The position numbers and the translations under genes were made by a program. DNA of 64,000 nucleotides from Gracilariopsis chorda (lineage: Eukaryota; Rhodophyta; Florideophyceae; Gracilariales; Gracilariaceae). The number at the start of each line of letters is the position of its first letter. Position 1 is the first letter of the stretch. Shown here one piece after another: positions 43,601-56,526 of the stretch. Location: NCBI GenBank assembly GCA_003194525.1, contig NBIV01000017.1:372001-436000 (forward strand). Direction: 5' to 3'. Under the pieces are notes generated by a model. The model saw only the letters and a list, made by a program, of their open reading frames with translations. It did no database searches and was not told the origin of the DNA.

Positions 43601-44149
43601 CAAGGAACACCATCACGGCCCACTGGCATTCTGCTCCGGACAATTCAATGCCGCGCAGATGGGCTGGTCCACACTTGAGAAGGAAGGCTACGCGGTCATG
43701 GATACAGTCAAACGAGTGCACTGTCTTGCCGCAACGTCGGCGGGATTCGGCTTGTTCACGGACCACATCAATTTCATATTCTTGTTCGACCCTCTTTCGC
43801 TCCTGGCCGACCTTAGCCCATCTTCAACCAGGAATGTTCTATGTTGGGTGGTTCGACTCAGTCCTTATTCTTACACCTGTTTTCACATCAGTGGTCTGGA
43901 CAACATATGTGCAGATATTGTAACACGTTTGTCGGCTCCCAAAACAGTTGTACGACTCATCACAGTACCGGTCCTACCCTCCGAGGTCTCAGAAACATTT
44001 TGCTGGTCTTCCTCCGATGAAATGGCAAAGGAGCAGAAGGATAACTTAGCACAGCTCCCAGCCGAAATGAAGTTCATCAATGGACTTTGGAAAACGTCCA
44101 ATGGTGCCATCTGGATTCCAGAGAATACAGAAGGCATCTAACTCCAACT

Positions 44150-45470
44150 TTACATACTTGGCCACACAGGACCTGCCGGAAATCGACGAAAACCAATCCT
44201 CTTGCAGATTTTCAGCAACAACTACCACTGGCAAACACTTCGGGAAGACATTCAAACGTTTGCCAAAGCCTGTATTCACTGCCTCTTGAGAGGTGATGGC
44301 GAAAAAGTCCCAAGACCGTTTGCGCCAGCATCGCACGGAACCACGCCCGATGATCTCCTCCAGTTCGACTACATCGACATTGGGCAAAGCCTTGCCGGTG
44401 CAAGTTATATTCTGATTCTACGAGATGATCGTTCTGACTACAAATGGTTTTGCGCTACTCCCGGAACTGCAGCAGAGAACGCTGCATTAGCAATAGTCGA
44501 CTGGTGTGCTGCGTTCTCGGTTCGTCAGAGCTTAATGTCGAATGGTCCCACGCATTTCAAGAACGAAACAATTCTGCTTATCACTAAGGCTTTATGAGTT
44601 CCGCATCACTTCACTCTGCCCAATACTCTTTGGAGCAAAGGGGCAATCGAACGACTTGGGAAAGAGGTCGTACGAAGCTTTCAGGCACTTGTTTCAGAGT
44701 TGCAGATGGACTTCAAGGAGTGGGCAGATCTTTTACCGGTGATTCAGAGCGTCTTGAACTATGCAGCTTCCGCTCAGAGCAAGAATATTGCACCAGTCAC
44801 AGCATTTCTTGGCATGGGCCCTACTCCTCTTGTTGCAACTTTTCTTCGCACCACAGAAGCCAAACCGATCACAGTCACGGCAGCGCAGCTTGAACGATGT
44901 GTCAACGTGAAAACTCCAGGAAAAACTAGGCAACCTTCACCCAAGGTGCACAGTTCTTCACAGTGCAACAGGATGATATCAAGATCAAAGGCCTTGAAGG
45001 GCAAACTAACGAACTTCGAAAAGGGTGACTTTGTGCTTGTTGCACGAGAAGAATTCTTCAACGGGAAGAAACCCGCACTACGTTGGAGTGGTCCACGGCG
45101 CATCGTGCAAGTTCTGTCAAACTACGTATTTCAGGTAGAAGACTTACGCAAAGGCATGCTAGAAGAAGCGTATGGAACTCGTTTGAAGTTTTATCGCGAC
45201 GCGTCACTGGATACGGAAGCAATCATGTCTCCCGTTTTGGCATCAGAAACAGGAATAGGAATGCCCGTTGCTCGCCAGTTAAAAATGGTCGTTGAAAAGG
45301 ACGATCTCTTTGTTCATGTTCGCTGGAAAGATTTGAGTGAATCTCAAGATACATTGGAACCGTTCGCGAGGATATACGAAGATGTCTCTGAAATGGCCGC
45401 AAAACTACAGAGAGGCAAAAACACGCCTTCCCACCTGGCCGAGCGAGCGAAAAAGAAACTTGGTCTATGA
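44150..45470 (+). pseudogene. gypsy integrase with C-terminal chromodomain (fossil)
   Basis: The integrase zinc and core regions lie at about 44150-44800. A long readable C-terminal segment (44700-45470) ends in VHVRWKDLSESQDTLEPF, the core of a chromodomain (V-x-W-K...T-x-E-P). Chromoviruses use this module to direct integration to modified histones. Confidence 0.8.
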
Positions 45471-45480
45471 GGAAGGGGAT

Positions 45481-45730
45481 TGTAGTGGGTGCTACGCACC
45501 CACTTCATCTTAGAGCACCGGCATCCAACCACTTTTGTCTCAGCCACTGACGTGTGGGTTGCAGTTGACTGTCTGCACCGTAGGTAGCACTTCACCTCTA
45601 TGTGTTTCCAGATTGGGAAACACCATCGTTGTCCTGAAGACACCGGTTAGCGCGCTTCCTTAGTAAACTCGGGGGCATCGAACTCCTCAACGTTCATCTC
45701 ACACCCCGCGCTTCAACCGAACCGCGCACA
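45481..45730 (+). repeat. 3' LTR of gypsy fossil 1
   Basis: Same length as the 5' LTR. The first hairpin has lengthened to an 8-bp stem, GTGGGTGC-TAC-GCACCCAC (45485-45503). At one stem position A-T in the 5' LTR is G-C here, a paired change. Confidence 0.9.
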
Positions 45731-48560
45731 ATAGTGCTTCTGCACCAGTGTCTGAATTGTTAATTTAGGTGACAAACACCGTAACGGGATCAAATATGGG
45801 GATTGGAAGAGCTATTCACACTCAGATACTAGAGATGCTGGGGTTCGGCGAACGGAATACATTATATTGGTACCGTTCTACTTACATACCGGCTCCCAGT
45901 AATAGGGTTTCATGTTCTCTCAAGGACGTGTCACTTAGATGTTGTCGATAGCTTTTTGGCTTCGGTTGAAAACATTCTTCATACATCTGGACACCTTAAC
46001 TATTAAGAGCTGTACATCTTCTACATGGTTTTTCGTGCAATTATGCCTAATATAATGTTTTGGGATCGCTAACAGAACAAACCGGGTGGAATACTTGCCC
46101 GAGTTCCCTCATTTAAATCGGGGATGAAGAATATGTACGACAAAAGGGGACGGCCATATGTACTCTTGGACGAAGCTTTGGATATGTTGATTGTAAGAAT
46201 TCTGAAATCACTCAACGTTACAATGCTCTCGTATCGCGAAACCGCTAGCGCTTGGATTTTATCGGTATCAAATTCTCACAGAATGATCAGAATGGTAACA
46301 GCATCATATCGTGCGTACCAAAACAAACTAGGCTCTGGAGATGGAGATGAGAAAGTGAACCCACTTCACTTTTCTGATAAAGCTGCCATTTAAAGCTCAT
46401 CAGTTCGCAGAATGGTTGAACTAATGCGAAAAGACGGCTTTCCTTCTCAGGAACATCGAGAATGTGCATAGCTAAGGAAAGTATTTGGTGCTTCCGCATA
46501 AGATCTAAACAACGACAAGGTTCAGGAGGAAATCATGGATGTGGACTCTTACGGAGCAAAGAGTGTTGAGCTTCTCATATCTGCTTCACTTGAGAAGCTC
46601 CTTGGGTCTTCGTCGGATGCAGATGTAAAAGATTATCTCAATGGAAAGTTACCGAAGTGATGATGGACAAAACAAAGACAAATTCAGACCATGGGCTTCG
46701 CCATGGCACAGGAACTGGATTAGTCTATAAAGAATAGGAATGCAGCTCCAAGTAGAAGAAGGTGTCGTACACTTCAAGTTTTAATTTTGAACTGCCTTAA
46801 AAACGAATTGAAGGTGTCGTACACTTTTTTGTGTCGTGAGCAACGAAGGAAGCACATTACATCCTATGTTTATGATTATCATATGATGCGTTACAGAAAA
46901 GTTATGTTCGATGTGATGAAAATTATTTGGAGTAAAAGAACAGACGGAAGACGAGGTAATACGCTGTTCGTGGTGACTGTTTTGAAGATGAAGCATATCA
47001 TGAAAAGGTGGTTTGCAGGCACGAGCGGGGAGAAACTACAGCAGGTCCACTTGCACATGGATGGTCTGACATTGCTGATGTCGCAGAAGCACAATAAACA
47101 ACGCGAAGGAGATGCTGTTCGTATATTGAATGTATAAGCAAAAAAGAGCGCGGGTGAGGAGCTTCGGCAGATTAGGTTTCCTCTTCGTTTCTCTCCATCT
47201 TGGACATCTTTGGTGCAGTCCAGAACATGTGGAGGTTTCATTGCGACCTTGCACTCATTTTGTGGCGGGGTCAGAACGTGCAGAATAGTTTCAAAGAGAT
47301 GTGGATATTTATTTTCATAATGGTTGTTTTTCTCTGTTTGTGGATTGTGTAGGACTGACATAAAAAATTTGGAATGTGATCTGGCATTAAAGGATGAAAC
47401 TATAGAATCCCACGCGAAGGAGAGGTATTAATCAGCTGAAAACACCATTTCATGCACAGCTGGTTTGCAAATCTTATCAAGAGTGCGGAGACTATAAAGA
47501 GCAAGTTTTATCCCAACCGAGAGAGAGAACTTTAGTTTTCGGGAAGAAGAGTGGACTGCAAATGTCTAAATCAAGTATATTACACGGGGTGTCCGAAAAG
47601 AGATTCTTAGCGACTTTCAAACATTATGTTCTGCCCTTGTTGAAGGACAAGGATTGTCGTGACACATTGCAAATCAAAGAGGCCAGCTTTGTAATCATAT
47701 CAAGGGATACAGACGTTACTGGTATTATACCACTCCCAGAGTGTATATGCAACTAGAAAGTGTTTCATTTGCTTGGAGAGTGCGTTTTTGACATCGACAT
47801 GCTTTGTAGAGAACTTTCATGGTGCAAGGCATGCCTAATCTTATTTACTTTCGTGAATGTACTTGCAAGGTGCGATGGAAACATGCTCAGTTGTTATGCT
47901 GTGATGAGAACGACATGGAGCCAAAATGTTTTGAGACAGTTACTCTTCTATCATATCTTGAACATAACCAGAAAAATAGACTTGGAAGCGAGAATATTGC
48001 AGTGACTATTAAAGGAGAATGCGCGGTGGATAGAGTCGACTTAAGCAAAGTCAGTATCGGGATGAGAAGTGTGTTTCTAGGCGATCATCATGTCGCTTCA
48101 GTGGATTGGTTTCTTGACGTAAGGCGTTCTCGTGGCAGACAATGCAAATTGCATTATAGATCTTATTCCCCAAAACGTACACGCCATCTTGCAAGGGAAT
48201 CGAGCAAAGCAAATTGTTCTCAATTACCGGATTAAAGCACAAACAGATAGTCTTTCTCCACTGATCGTTGGAGGCTGTGACCAAACTTGTGGGCATAACC
48301 ATGATGGAACAACACCATTGGAAAAATCTGAAGACTTTTACGATATTGAGCATAAAATGAAGCTATTGGGGTCAAAGTGTGGCTGCAAAGGACAATGTAC
48401 ATCAAGAAGTTGCTTCTGTGTGAAGAGAGACATGACATTCTTAGGTTGTGACTGTGATCGGTTGAAGTGTGAGAATAGGCTTAAATTTGCTCCTTCCAAT
48501 TATCGGAATGGTAACGATGACAATATTGTGGAATACATAGACCCCAAAAGCTGGCTTTGA
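45731..48560 (+). pseudogene. decayed mobile-element-type gene with DTDV and CXC motifs
   Basis: Protein-like remnants run along the + strand: 46124-46393, 46510-46650, 46787-47137, 47562-47756, 47819-48235 and 48132-48560. The segment near 47690 reads VIISRDTDV and that near 47815 reads ELSWCKAC. The end (about 48366-48480) has GCKGQCTSRSCFCVKRD...CDCDRLKCEN, a Cys-rich CXC (tesmin-like) module. The order DTDV...CXC recalls a family of repeat-encoded proteins with a PIN-like core and CXC tail common in animal genomes. This link is from memory and tentative. Frames change several times, so it is not functional. Confidence 0.4.
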
Positions 48561-48746
48561 ACTCCTTCGATAGTATTAGGGATATGATTGAAAAAGGCTC
48601 ATCAAACACTTGCACTCTGGACTTCACTGAAAAAGGATAAATGAATCTCCAGGAGATAGTTAACATCTAACACAAGAAATCAAAGGCTGCGAATTCGTGA
48701 AGACAGTCGATCATAAGTTTTAATGCAGTTAGCGTGTAGAAAGGTA

Positions 48747-49322
48747 TCAATTTGTCTTTTTGAACAGACCGAGTCTATCACAGTCAGCACTCAGTGAATG
48801 TGGAAATGCTTTTTGAAATGCAGGGATATCTAAAACTTTAGAGTGTTGCCGACAGGCTTTTGAAACCCAGTGAAAGTAAAGAACCCTCAACTTCCCGTGG
48901 AGGGGGTACTTCTCCAGGTAGGGTAAGTTACGCCATATGAAGAGTCCTAATTCATGAAAAATATTGTATTCTCCAGCGAAGTTTCCGGTGAAGAACCCTT
49001 CTTGATACATCAACGTTAGAAATCCGGGTGGAATACGCACGAGAAGTATGCCTTTCCAGGAAAATGCTTTCATCTTCTGTTGAAGGCCATAGAATGTTCC
49101 TAAAGGTAACAATGCACAACGATAATATGGTGAGATAGGCCTCTCGGCGGGGACATTCTGCAAAGAATTTGCCCACCAGAGATCTTTCCATAAGGTGCAA
49201 TACAAGCTGATTTTACTCGCCGTATTCTGATTCACCCTCCCGTTATTGAGCATGTGGGGTAATTCTACAAACACCAAACTGACCCCTGCTTCCTCTTCGA
49301 AGCTCAACTGCTTTGCGACCAA
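48747..49322 (-). CDS. unrecognised ORF, 191 aa
   Basis: Open for 191 codons in an AT-rich stretch where chance frames should be short. The composition is protein-like, with many Trp, Tyr and Phe (for example FHELGLFIWRNLPYLEKYP). No domain recognised. It runs across the left end of the putative pogo element at 49262, which argues against one intact gene. Confidence 0.3.
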   Translation of the reverse strand: MVAKQLSFEEEAGVSLVFVELPHMLNNGRVNQNTASKISLYCTLWKDLWWANSLQNVPAERPISPYYRCALLPLGTFYGLQQKMKAFSWKGILLVRIPPGFLTLMYQEGFFTGNFAGEYNIFHELGLFIWRNLPYLEKYPLHGKLRVLYFHWVSKACRQHSKVLDIPAFQKAFPHSLSADCDRLGLFKKTN

Positions 49323-51981
49323 CCCAAAAGCGAGTCAGCGGCAACCGCCGCCGACTCATTTTCATTTTCTTTACATTCTGACCGCACCCTGCATAGTTTC
49401 CGCGCGGCCATCATCGGCAAACTATCCTCCGTATCTAACGCTTTCTCCAAAGCCATACAATGAAATCTGTGTCCGGCAGATCCAACATTCAACCCAGTTC
49501 TACTACCATTGTGCTTGCCCCTGTTCCCTAAACTCTTCCGATTCGTCACATCTCGTAATGGAGCACGATTTTCAGCAATGTTGCGGGAGCTCCGCAAGCA
49601 TTGGCGGTTGAGTTTTTCACGCAACGTACAGGCGCTTCAAGTGGCGCCACTTCCTAGAGAATGCAATGGAATTATCGATTTTCCTGCAGCGTTTGCTCTA
49701 TTTCGCAAACAACTGCGCTCGGCATTCTTTCCGCTGGACGAAAAACTTATTTCTTTAGTACAAGACGCGGTAACTTGTCCACATCCTCATTTTCAACCTT
49801 TTTTCCATGGAGGTGTGAAGTATAACCCGAAACTTTTTGTTTCGTATCATGTCTCCGGCTCAAAGTATCGACAAACTGGAACTCCATAGGTCACATACCG
49901 GTAATTATGACATTCTGTTGGGCCAACTGACTATCCAGATACCTATATCCCGCGACTCAAAGCTTGATTTTGAAAGCAATATTAGCATTGCTATATAGTC
50001 CCGTTCGCACAAGAATGTCTCTAACCTCTCTGTTAGTCTCCTTGAATCTCTTATTAATAGAGGAGTGAAATGGTTGGAAGATATAAGAGGTGTTGGCAGG
50101 CAGCTGCAAAAAAATAATGTTGACTTTCTTGCAATAAATGGAAAAAGGAGATTTGCGTGCATGTGAAGCATCGAGTGGCTTCCTCCAGGCCGGCATAAAA
50201 ATTTGCCTTGTGGAGCAATGGAATCCGTGATGTCGGGGATGGCTTCATTCAGGTACACTATAGTACGTCGCAAGGTGACGTGGATATGGCTACGAGGCAC
50301 AGCCCATTTTGGGTTGTTTTGGAACGGGAAGTAATGGTAACCATCACAGGTGAATTGGATGTCCAACCTGCGTACAAGTGGTATACGGTGTACGCTGGAT
50401 ACCTCAAAGGTGAATGTGGGCGGCATAACCGTGCGAGAGCACCCTAACAGCGAGCTAGGCACGTGTGTGGACTACGCGAGGTGTACAAAGATGCTTAGAT
50501 ACTTATTACACTTTTGCAGTGGTAGACCCTACTTAAGGCAGGTTGAGCTACCCTCACCTCCCCCACAGTAAAGGATAACTGAGTCCTGTTTTATTCCTGA
50601 AGACCAGATCATAGTCGTAACCATCTGCCTAGATTTACAGCTCCTCGTGGAAGGTAACCACGTTGAAATCTTGTGCCTCTACACCTCAGGGTCAACTAAG
50701 AAACACTTTATCATTTGTCACCTTCTTTTCAGGGACCAGCGTCGTCCCAAGACTCCGATCGGTTTCAGTTCCCGTAAAGGATATTTCTTTGGCTAATATT
50801 ATCACTGTCACTCTGCCTACGGACCTGTTCCCGCTTGTTGCACCGTCCGTGGCATCGCTCCAGGTGTTTTATCCCCAGGACACTCACCGTCCTACGGTGC
50901 CACTTGCTGTCGTGCTTTGCCCCGTTTCACTCAGGTTCGCCGCCAATTCCGTTGGTCATATTATCTCTTCTTTCCCATCTCTGTAGGTATATCAAGTAAC
51001 CGTCTCCGGTCTTAAACCCGCCGTGCCTAGCACTGAGCACGGACAGAGGGCTCTTCCCGCTGCACTTCGCCTCTCAAGGGGGCGGACCGCGGACATCCGG
51101 TGGACATCACCCATCGCAGGGTTTTGCTGTACATGCCTGGTGCGACAAAAAGGGTGGTGCTATCATACCAGATGCAGATCCAGCTATTACCGCCGTAACA
51201 TGAGCTCCGTGTTCTTCGATGTTGTGACACCTTTCTCCATCGCTCTTCGTTGCGCTTGTAAATACCTTAATTCGTTTCCGGTATGTCGCGTTTACCGCAG
51301 TTGCCTCTACATTCCAAATTCGATTCGGGTCTTTGAACAATTCTAGATGTTGCTTTTTGAAGTCCTTCAGGTGGTTGATATTTCCCCTAGGAAGTATTTA
51401 TGCCTGTGGTTTTTAGATTTCCATAGGGTTATTTCACGATTGTTAGCTCGGAAAAAGCGGGCTGTATCGTCACATGGAAGGTTATTCTTGTCATTCATGG
51501 GTCCATCGTTGGCCATCTCGCCCATAAAGTGCTTTATGTGATTATGCCAACATTTTCTGTTCTTTTGCGAACAGAACAGAAGGCTGGCCGCCATGAAGTG
51601 AAACGCGGTTCAAACGCATGTCAAGCCAAGCGCTGTCGATGGTTTTCCAAGCCTTGCGAATATGGTAGACAATTGCAGCCGATAAGCCACATGTTGTAAC
51701 CACGTTAGTAGCCTTGTGCTTCTGCTTCACAAAATCTGAGGCGTGTTAACGAGTGGTCCGTTCTTGCTCTCTTTTGGCCCCACGTCTTTTTTGTTTTGCA
51801 GTTTGTTGCCGCATAGACTTGGGCATGGTTTGTAAGGCTGGAATTATGCGTGGAATCGTAACCCGGATTGCTGAGACGGGTGAAGCAGCATCAACACCTT
51901 GTTTACCATAACTATAAAACAGAGTGTGAAATTGACAACGTGTGGCTCCGGCCTTCAATATAATTACCCCATTTGTAGAAT
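49262..51981 (-). mobile_element. second pogo-like DNA transposon, strongly decayed
   Basis: The right third (about 51020-51830, minus strand) holds transposase pieces similar to those of the element at 20380-22871: PKSMRQQTAKQKRRGAKREQ matches its SMRRQTLRHKRR start, and KDPNRIWNVEATAVNATYRK matches QDPKRIWNMGETALDATWRK. GGGTAATTCTACAAA at the left and its inverse at the right put ATTCTACAAA ends next to TA at 49260-49261 and 51982-51983. The 1.7 kb between the left end and the transposase has no recognisable gene. The ends are short, so the boundaries are less sure than the transposase itself. Confidence 0.5.
51107..51826 (-). pseudogene. pogo-like transposase remnant
   Basis: Starts at an ATG at 51826 (MPKSMRQQ). 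Similarity to the first pogo transposase continues in changing frames through HTH and catalytic parts to HVTAVIAGSASGMIAPPF. The first catalytic motif reads NVEATA where NMDET is expected, so the Asp is also absent here. Several frame changes; not functional. Confidence 0.65.
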
Positions 51982-52090
51982 TACCCGCCTAGAGGGTTAC
52001 CCCTGACGCTGCTCCCAAATATGTCTAATATGCTTACTAAAAGTTCTGGTTCAAAAGGTGACTTATTGCCTGCACTTCCACAGTATGCTA

Positions 52091-52353
52091 AAGCTGCAAC
52101 AGTTTCTTCTCACAAGAATCTGACTCGTGTATCAGGTGCAAGTTTACAGTGCTTGCATTGCTGTCAAAAATTTATACTTGGGTTTCTAACAGAATATGAT
52201 AATGTGTCACGCTTATTTCGTGACTCAACTAAACCATGAAAACTTTTAGTTTCTTTCGTCTTAGGTTTTCCCACATATACCAGCAATGCAAGCACTGTAA
52301 ACTGGGAACTGACCAACGGTTCAGATTATTGTAAGCAGAAACTGTTGCAGCTT
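52091..52353. repeat. 263-bp foldback inverted repeat
   Basis: Left arm 52091-52163, right arm 52281-52353. Each contains two perfect blocks: a 17-mer starting AAGCTGCAACAG (52091-52107 with 52337-52353) and a 23-mer containing TTTACAGTGCTTGCATTGCT (52141-52163 with 52281-52303). The arm parts between them are about 70% matched, and a 117-nt loop separates the arms. It could be a small foldback element or a hairpin RNA precursor. No gene. Confidence 0.85.
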
Positions 52354-52359
52354 GAAAAG

Positions 52360-53190
52360 ACCATTACCAAACCGTGTTTCTACATTAAAGCGTTATTTAA
52401 TTCTTGCAGTCTAGATTGTGCCGAAATGTCTTACCGCAGGAGTTCTATCTACAAAACTGCTCCATTCCCTAATAATTACTAAGGAAATGAACTGAATTAC
52501 TAACTGTTTTCCTATAAATCGTTTAAAGTAACTTTTCGCCATAACAAATGAGCGAAAATACGCTTAAAGTCATTATCTTGCTATAAACAAATGATACTAA
52601 AATTTGTACAAATCTCTTATTCATGAAAATCTTGCCATGTTCTTACTTCTACGGTTTGAATAATGAAAGCGCGGAAAAGAAGATGTTCAGTAAGTGTCGT
52701 GAAACAGTTTGTCAAAGTGCATGCGTAGACATGGCAGTGTAATGGCAAAAGAACTAAATTTGTACAATTAAGATGTCATGAAAAGAACAAAGCGTCACTC
52801 TTTGCGTCTTTTACTGTTCAAGAGAATAAGGATGTTTAAATTGTGAGTAATTATATGGCAATAATTAGTGTTATAGCCTTTTCACACAGATCCCTTTCGT
52901 CGGCCGGTTGGGCATTCGCAAACGCATCGCGCGTTGCAGAGAAGAAGGCAAAAGGTTGGGCATCAAGTAAAGTCCCAACCTAGTGGTGGATGTCCGCAGA
53001 CCTCCATCGGGGAGTCATGTATTCCTTATTAAGTAGTTTTCTGCCTGCCACATACGGGTCGTCGGTGGCAGGCATTCTGAATTTCTGTTAGAATGTGCCG
53101 GATTTGCATGTGCCAAACTCTGCATTCGCGTAACTGGCTTGATCGTCATTCGCGAAGCTACCGCTGGTCGCGATCATCTTGCACTCAAGG
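52360..53190. other. AT-rich gap with one 10-bp-stem hairpin
   Basis: No gene seen. At 53042-53074 there is a perfect 10-bp stem TGCCTGCCAC/GTGGCAGGCA with a 13-nt loop. Confidence 0.6.
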
Positions 53191-53255
53191 TGTTGCAAGA
53201 GAGTATTCTTGCTAGGTCTGTTATGGCAGCCGTTTTTGTGGTTGCAAGTGTAGAG

Positions 53256-54499
53256 CAATGCGTGCGGGCATACCCTTTAGGCGATGTGGATCATTAATGA
53301 TTCAATTCCGATGTGGCATCGGTTCAACTAAGGTATGAGTGGGCCCTCGGAAATATTGGGTCAAATTCGATAGGAATTTTAATTGGTATTTTTGAAACCT
53401 TCATAGGTGATTTCTGTGGTACCTGGAACAGATGGACGCGTGGCAAGCGTACGGATATTATTCATGGCTGGCATGATTAAAACGTGCCACTTTGTGCCGT
53501 GGCCGGCAGGGCTGCCAAGTGACACCTGTGTGTGGACCACAAGTATGGCACACTACAGTTGTTATGTGGTAGTCCGACATCTGACTGATGTTCACTGTCG
53601 TTGGTGCAGTGGGAGGACGCTCGGTGTAACAACCAAACATACGGCACAAGTCTGCCGGGAGCTTCTGGTTGCTCCGAGAGATTTGACGCGGTTTAAGTAG
53701 AGATACTGCGCGACCATTCGGTTACCAGAGAGACTATCGTTGTACGTATGTATACGTACATGTTTGCTAACTTCGTATCAAGTTGTACGTGTTCCTCACC
53801 TCGCCGTGAGCTTCCGGTACGTCACCCAATCCACAAAAGTAGTAGTATTCTTAGTTTACTGTGACCCATTAGTACTTAAGGGAGGACGGCCTTACTTTTT
53901 CAACCCGAACTAAGAATAAGTTGTGACTCGGCTCTGCGTTTATTGCCTGCGCGAAGTGACCAACTACTGCTGGGGTTTCACCGCGTTGAGTCTCGTTATA
54001 CTCACCCGCACAGCATCAGAAAGGACCGCTGATATGTCTGCTTCCATGGGTACACCCAATGTTCACTCTTTTTTACCGTCTTGGTTGCTGTTAATTGTGG
54101 GAACAGATAGCTATTCGATTCAGTATTGATTTTTGTCATTCTGACTGAAAAGCAACACCTTCCAACGCCGGATCTCTTTCAGCGTTCCACACGACCCGAC
54201 GCGTTGTACTTTATATTTCTGTCTCTCCCCTTTTTCTCTTTTCCCTTTCTGAATTCTCCATTGACTGGGACACCGCTCACAGGTACCTGTGCACTACGTT
54301 GAACAGCTGGTAACCCAATGTTTGGTATGAACTTCATTGGTATAGCCAGAAACCATCTCGGTTTTTCACCCGAACTCCGTGTGGTATGGATGTCCCTGTT
54401 GCTGCGCTTACCACACAGGAGAGCAAGGCTGCGAACACATTGGGAGGATTTCCCGCCCAGGGATATTGCTTGACAGCAAAGAAGTGTTTTTGCTGGATA
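53256..54499. mobile_element. 1244-bp insert in the 5' LTR of gypsy fossil 2
   Basis: Flanked by the 7-mer TGTAGAG (53249-53255 and 54500-54506), with LTR sequence on both outer sides. It has no inverted ends and no recognisable protein; the longest frame is 53407-53700 (+). Compared with the 3' LTR, about 60-80 nt of LTR near the junction are also missing, so the insertion came with a small deletion or the copies had already diverged. Type unknown. Confidence 0.5.
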
Positions 54500-56526
54500 T
54501 GTAGAGTTCATGCTCAGTCACGAACTCTTTTCTCTCACTAGTACTTAAGCCTCTCCCTCGAACACATCATAGGAAACGAAAAAACACCATTTTTTATGAT
54601 CAATGAAACAGAGTCCTTTACTGCTCTTAGGTTTGGTAGCATCAGCTTTTGATTTCGGAACAGCACACGTTAGCAATACGTCGTCCTACTTGTAACCACG
54701 ATCCCGAAAAACCTTTTCCAAATGAAGAACCATCCTTAGCTCAGTTACAGCACCAAAATCAACGGGTACAAAACACATTACAGCAACAAGCATAACTTAC
54801 TCAAAGGCTACGGAACGCTAAAAACGGAAATAATTCCTTCTGCCACAAGTCAGACCAGACATCCTCTCTAAGTTCCAGCTTTAACGCTTCTCCAGTTCCT
54901 AGATTCTATATTCATTGGGAAATCGTCTGACAAAACTCCTGAAAAGGTTCGAAGTTTTTCCCATTCTATCAACAAGTATGGAACACTTCATAATTACTCG
55001 CCTGAGAACATGCTGGCACTGGCAGACTTTTAAGTTCATGATTTTGCAGCTACTTGGATAATTTTCTCGAACAGAACCACACAAAACCGCAAATCGTAGA
55101 GGATCTTCGAACCACTATGGCAGAGAAATTCGTTCCAGCCAACGAAATTGCTCATGCTCGTGTTCAACGTACGGAGATAAAGCGCAATGACTTCAAGAAG
55201 CTACAAGAATATGTTTCTAAATTCGAAGATTTAGTAATGCTCTGCATGACGGAGATTAATGAGGCATACATATACTTCTTCAGCAGCCTTTCACGTTCTA
55301 TGAAAGAAAACGTTACCGAGAAGTTTCCCATATCTCAGTGGAGGACAGTTATGGAAATACCAATACACAGGCAGCATATGAGTATGTCAGAACTCTACAG
55401 CTCTCCATGAAAATGTCTGGGACGTTGCAGAAAACCAATAAGATAATAAACGTTTTGGAGGTGAAAGATGGAACAGAAGCACGAAGTCCAACGGAGAGAA
55501 CCATACAGATAATTTCGAGCTTTCGAACAGAGTGAAAGATACAGACGCTATCTTTTAGGGACTTGCAAAGAAGGGCCAAGGACCTTTATACGGTTCTAAT
55601 GACCGCTGTTGCATATGGGACAGAAAGCCATTCAGTGATACGATTCATCCTTCTCACAAGGGCATCGACGAGCAGAAAGAGAATCGAGACTTAAAAAACC
55701 GACCTTGCTGCACGTTCATGCGGATTCCAGAGATGACAACAAAAAGTTGTCTTCTCAATTCTTTGCTATAAATCTGGCGGAGAAAGAAGAGTAGATGTAC
55801 AATGCAACACTCGCAGGAAAGTCATTGGAAATATTGATGGATTCATTGGCATTCCACAAATTCATGGCTCACAAAGACGCCTTGGAAGTCAGAATACACA
55901 TCAAAACTGTAAAAGATCTGAAGTTCGGGCTCAGAAATGGCTCAAAGGCAGGGATTGTTGGAGAAACCACAGTAGATCTCAACACGGAGGGACAATTATC
56001 AACGGAGAGCATATAAGTCATTCATATGCAGGAAGACAATGTAAATCCGCTTCTGATGTTTTGGCCGGAGACATGTATGGCTCAAAAAAATAATACTGCA
56101 ATAGAATGGAGAGCAAATACGTTCACACTTACTTTACCAGACGGAACGGGACACACGATCAGGGCTAAGGAAGCCAAGTACAGTACTACTCGTGCTTCTT
56201 CTTTCAAAATGATGTCCTTCCGCAAACTACCCAAGGCCATGAGAAGTGAAAGCTTTGAGGTGTAGACAGTCCAACTCAGCGAGACACTTACCGACAGTGT
56301 AAAAAACGCGGATTGTGCACCTCCATTTCGTGAACTACTCTCCCACTTTCATGAAACTTTTCGTAAAGAAATCTTTCTAGACCTGCCTTCAACTAGTGGA
56401 ATTGCCTTGGAGATAAATCTCAAACCAGGAGATACTCCTCCGATTAAACTAGTTTGTCCAACTGTCTACGTCTGAACTCAAGGAACTCAAGAAACAACTA
56501 TGGAACTCTGCCATCGATTCTAGTAC

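Larger units (their letters stand above)
40379..45730 (+). mobile_element. Ty3/gypsy chromovirus-like fossil with paired LTRs
   Basis: Bounded by two 250-bp LTRs (40379-40628 and 45481-45730) that I align at about 86% identity (35 differences), so it is old. Between them on the + strand: gag-like region (41018-42250), reverse transcriptase and RNase H remnants (42610-43850), integrase (about 44150-45290), and a C-terminal chromodomain (about 45290-45410). A purine tract GAGGAAGGGGA sits just before the 3' LTR. Flanking 5-mers ATACT and ATAGT could be a target-site duplication with one change. Broken at several points. Confidence 0.88.
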
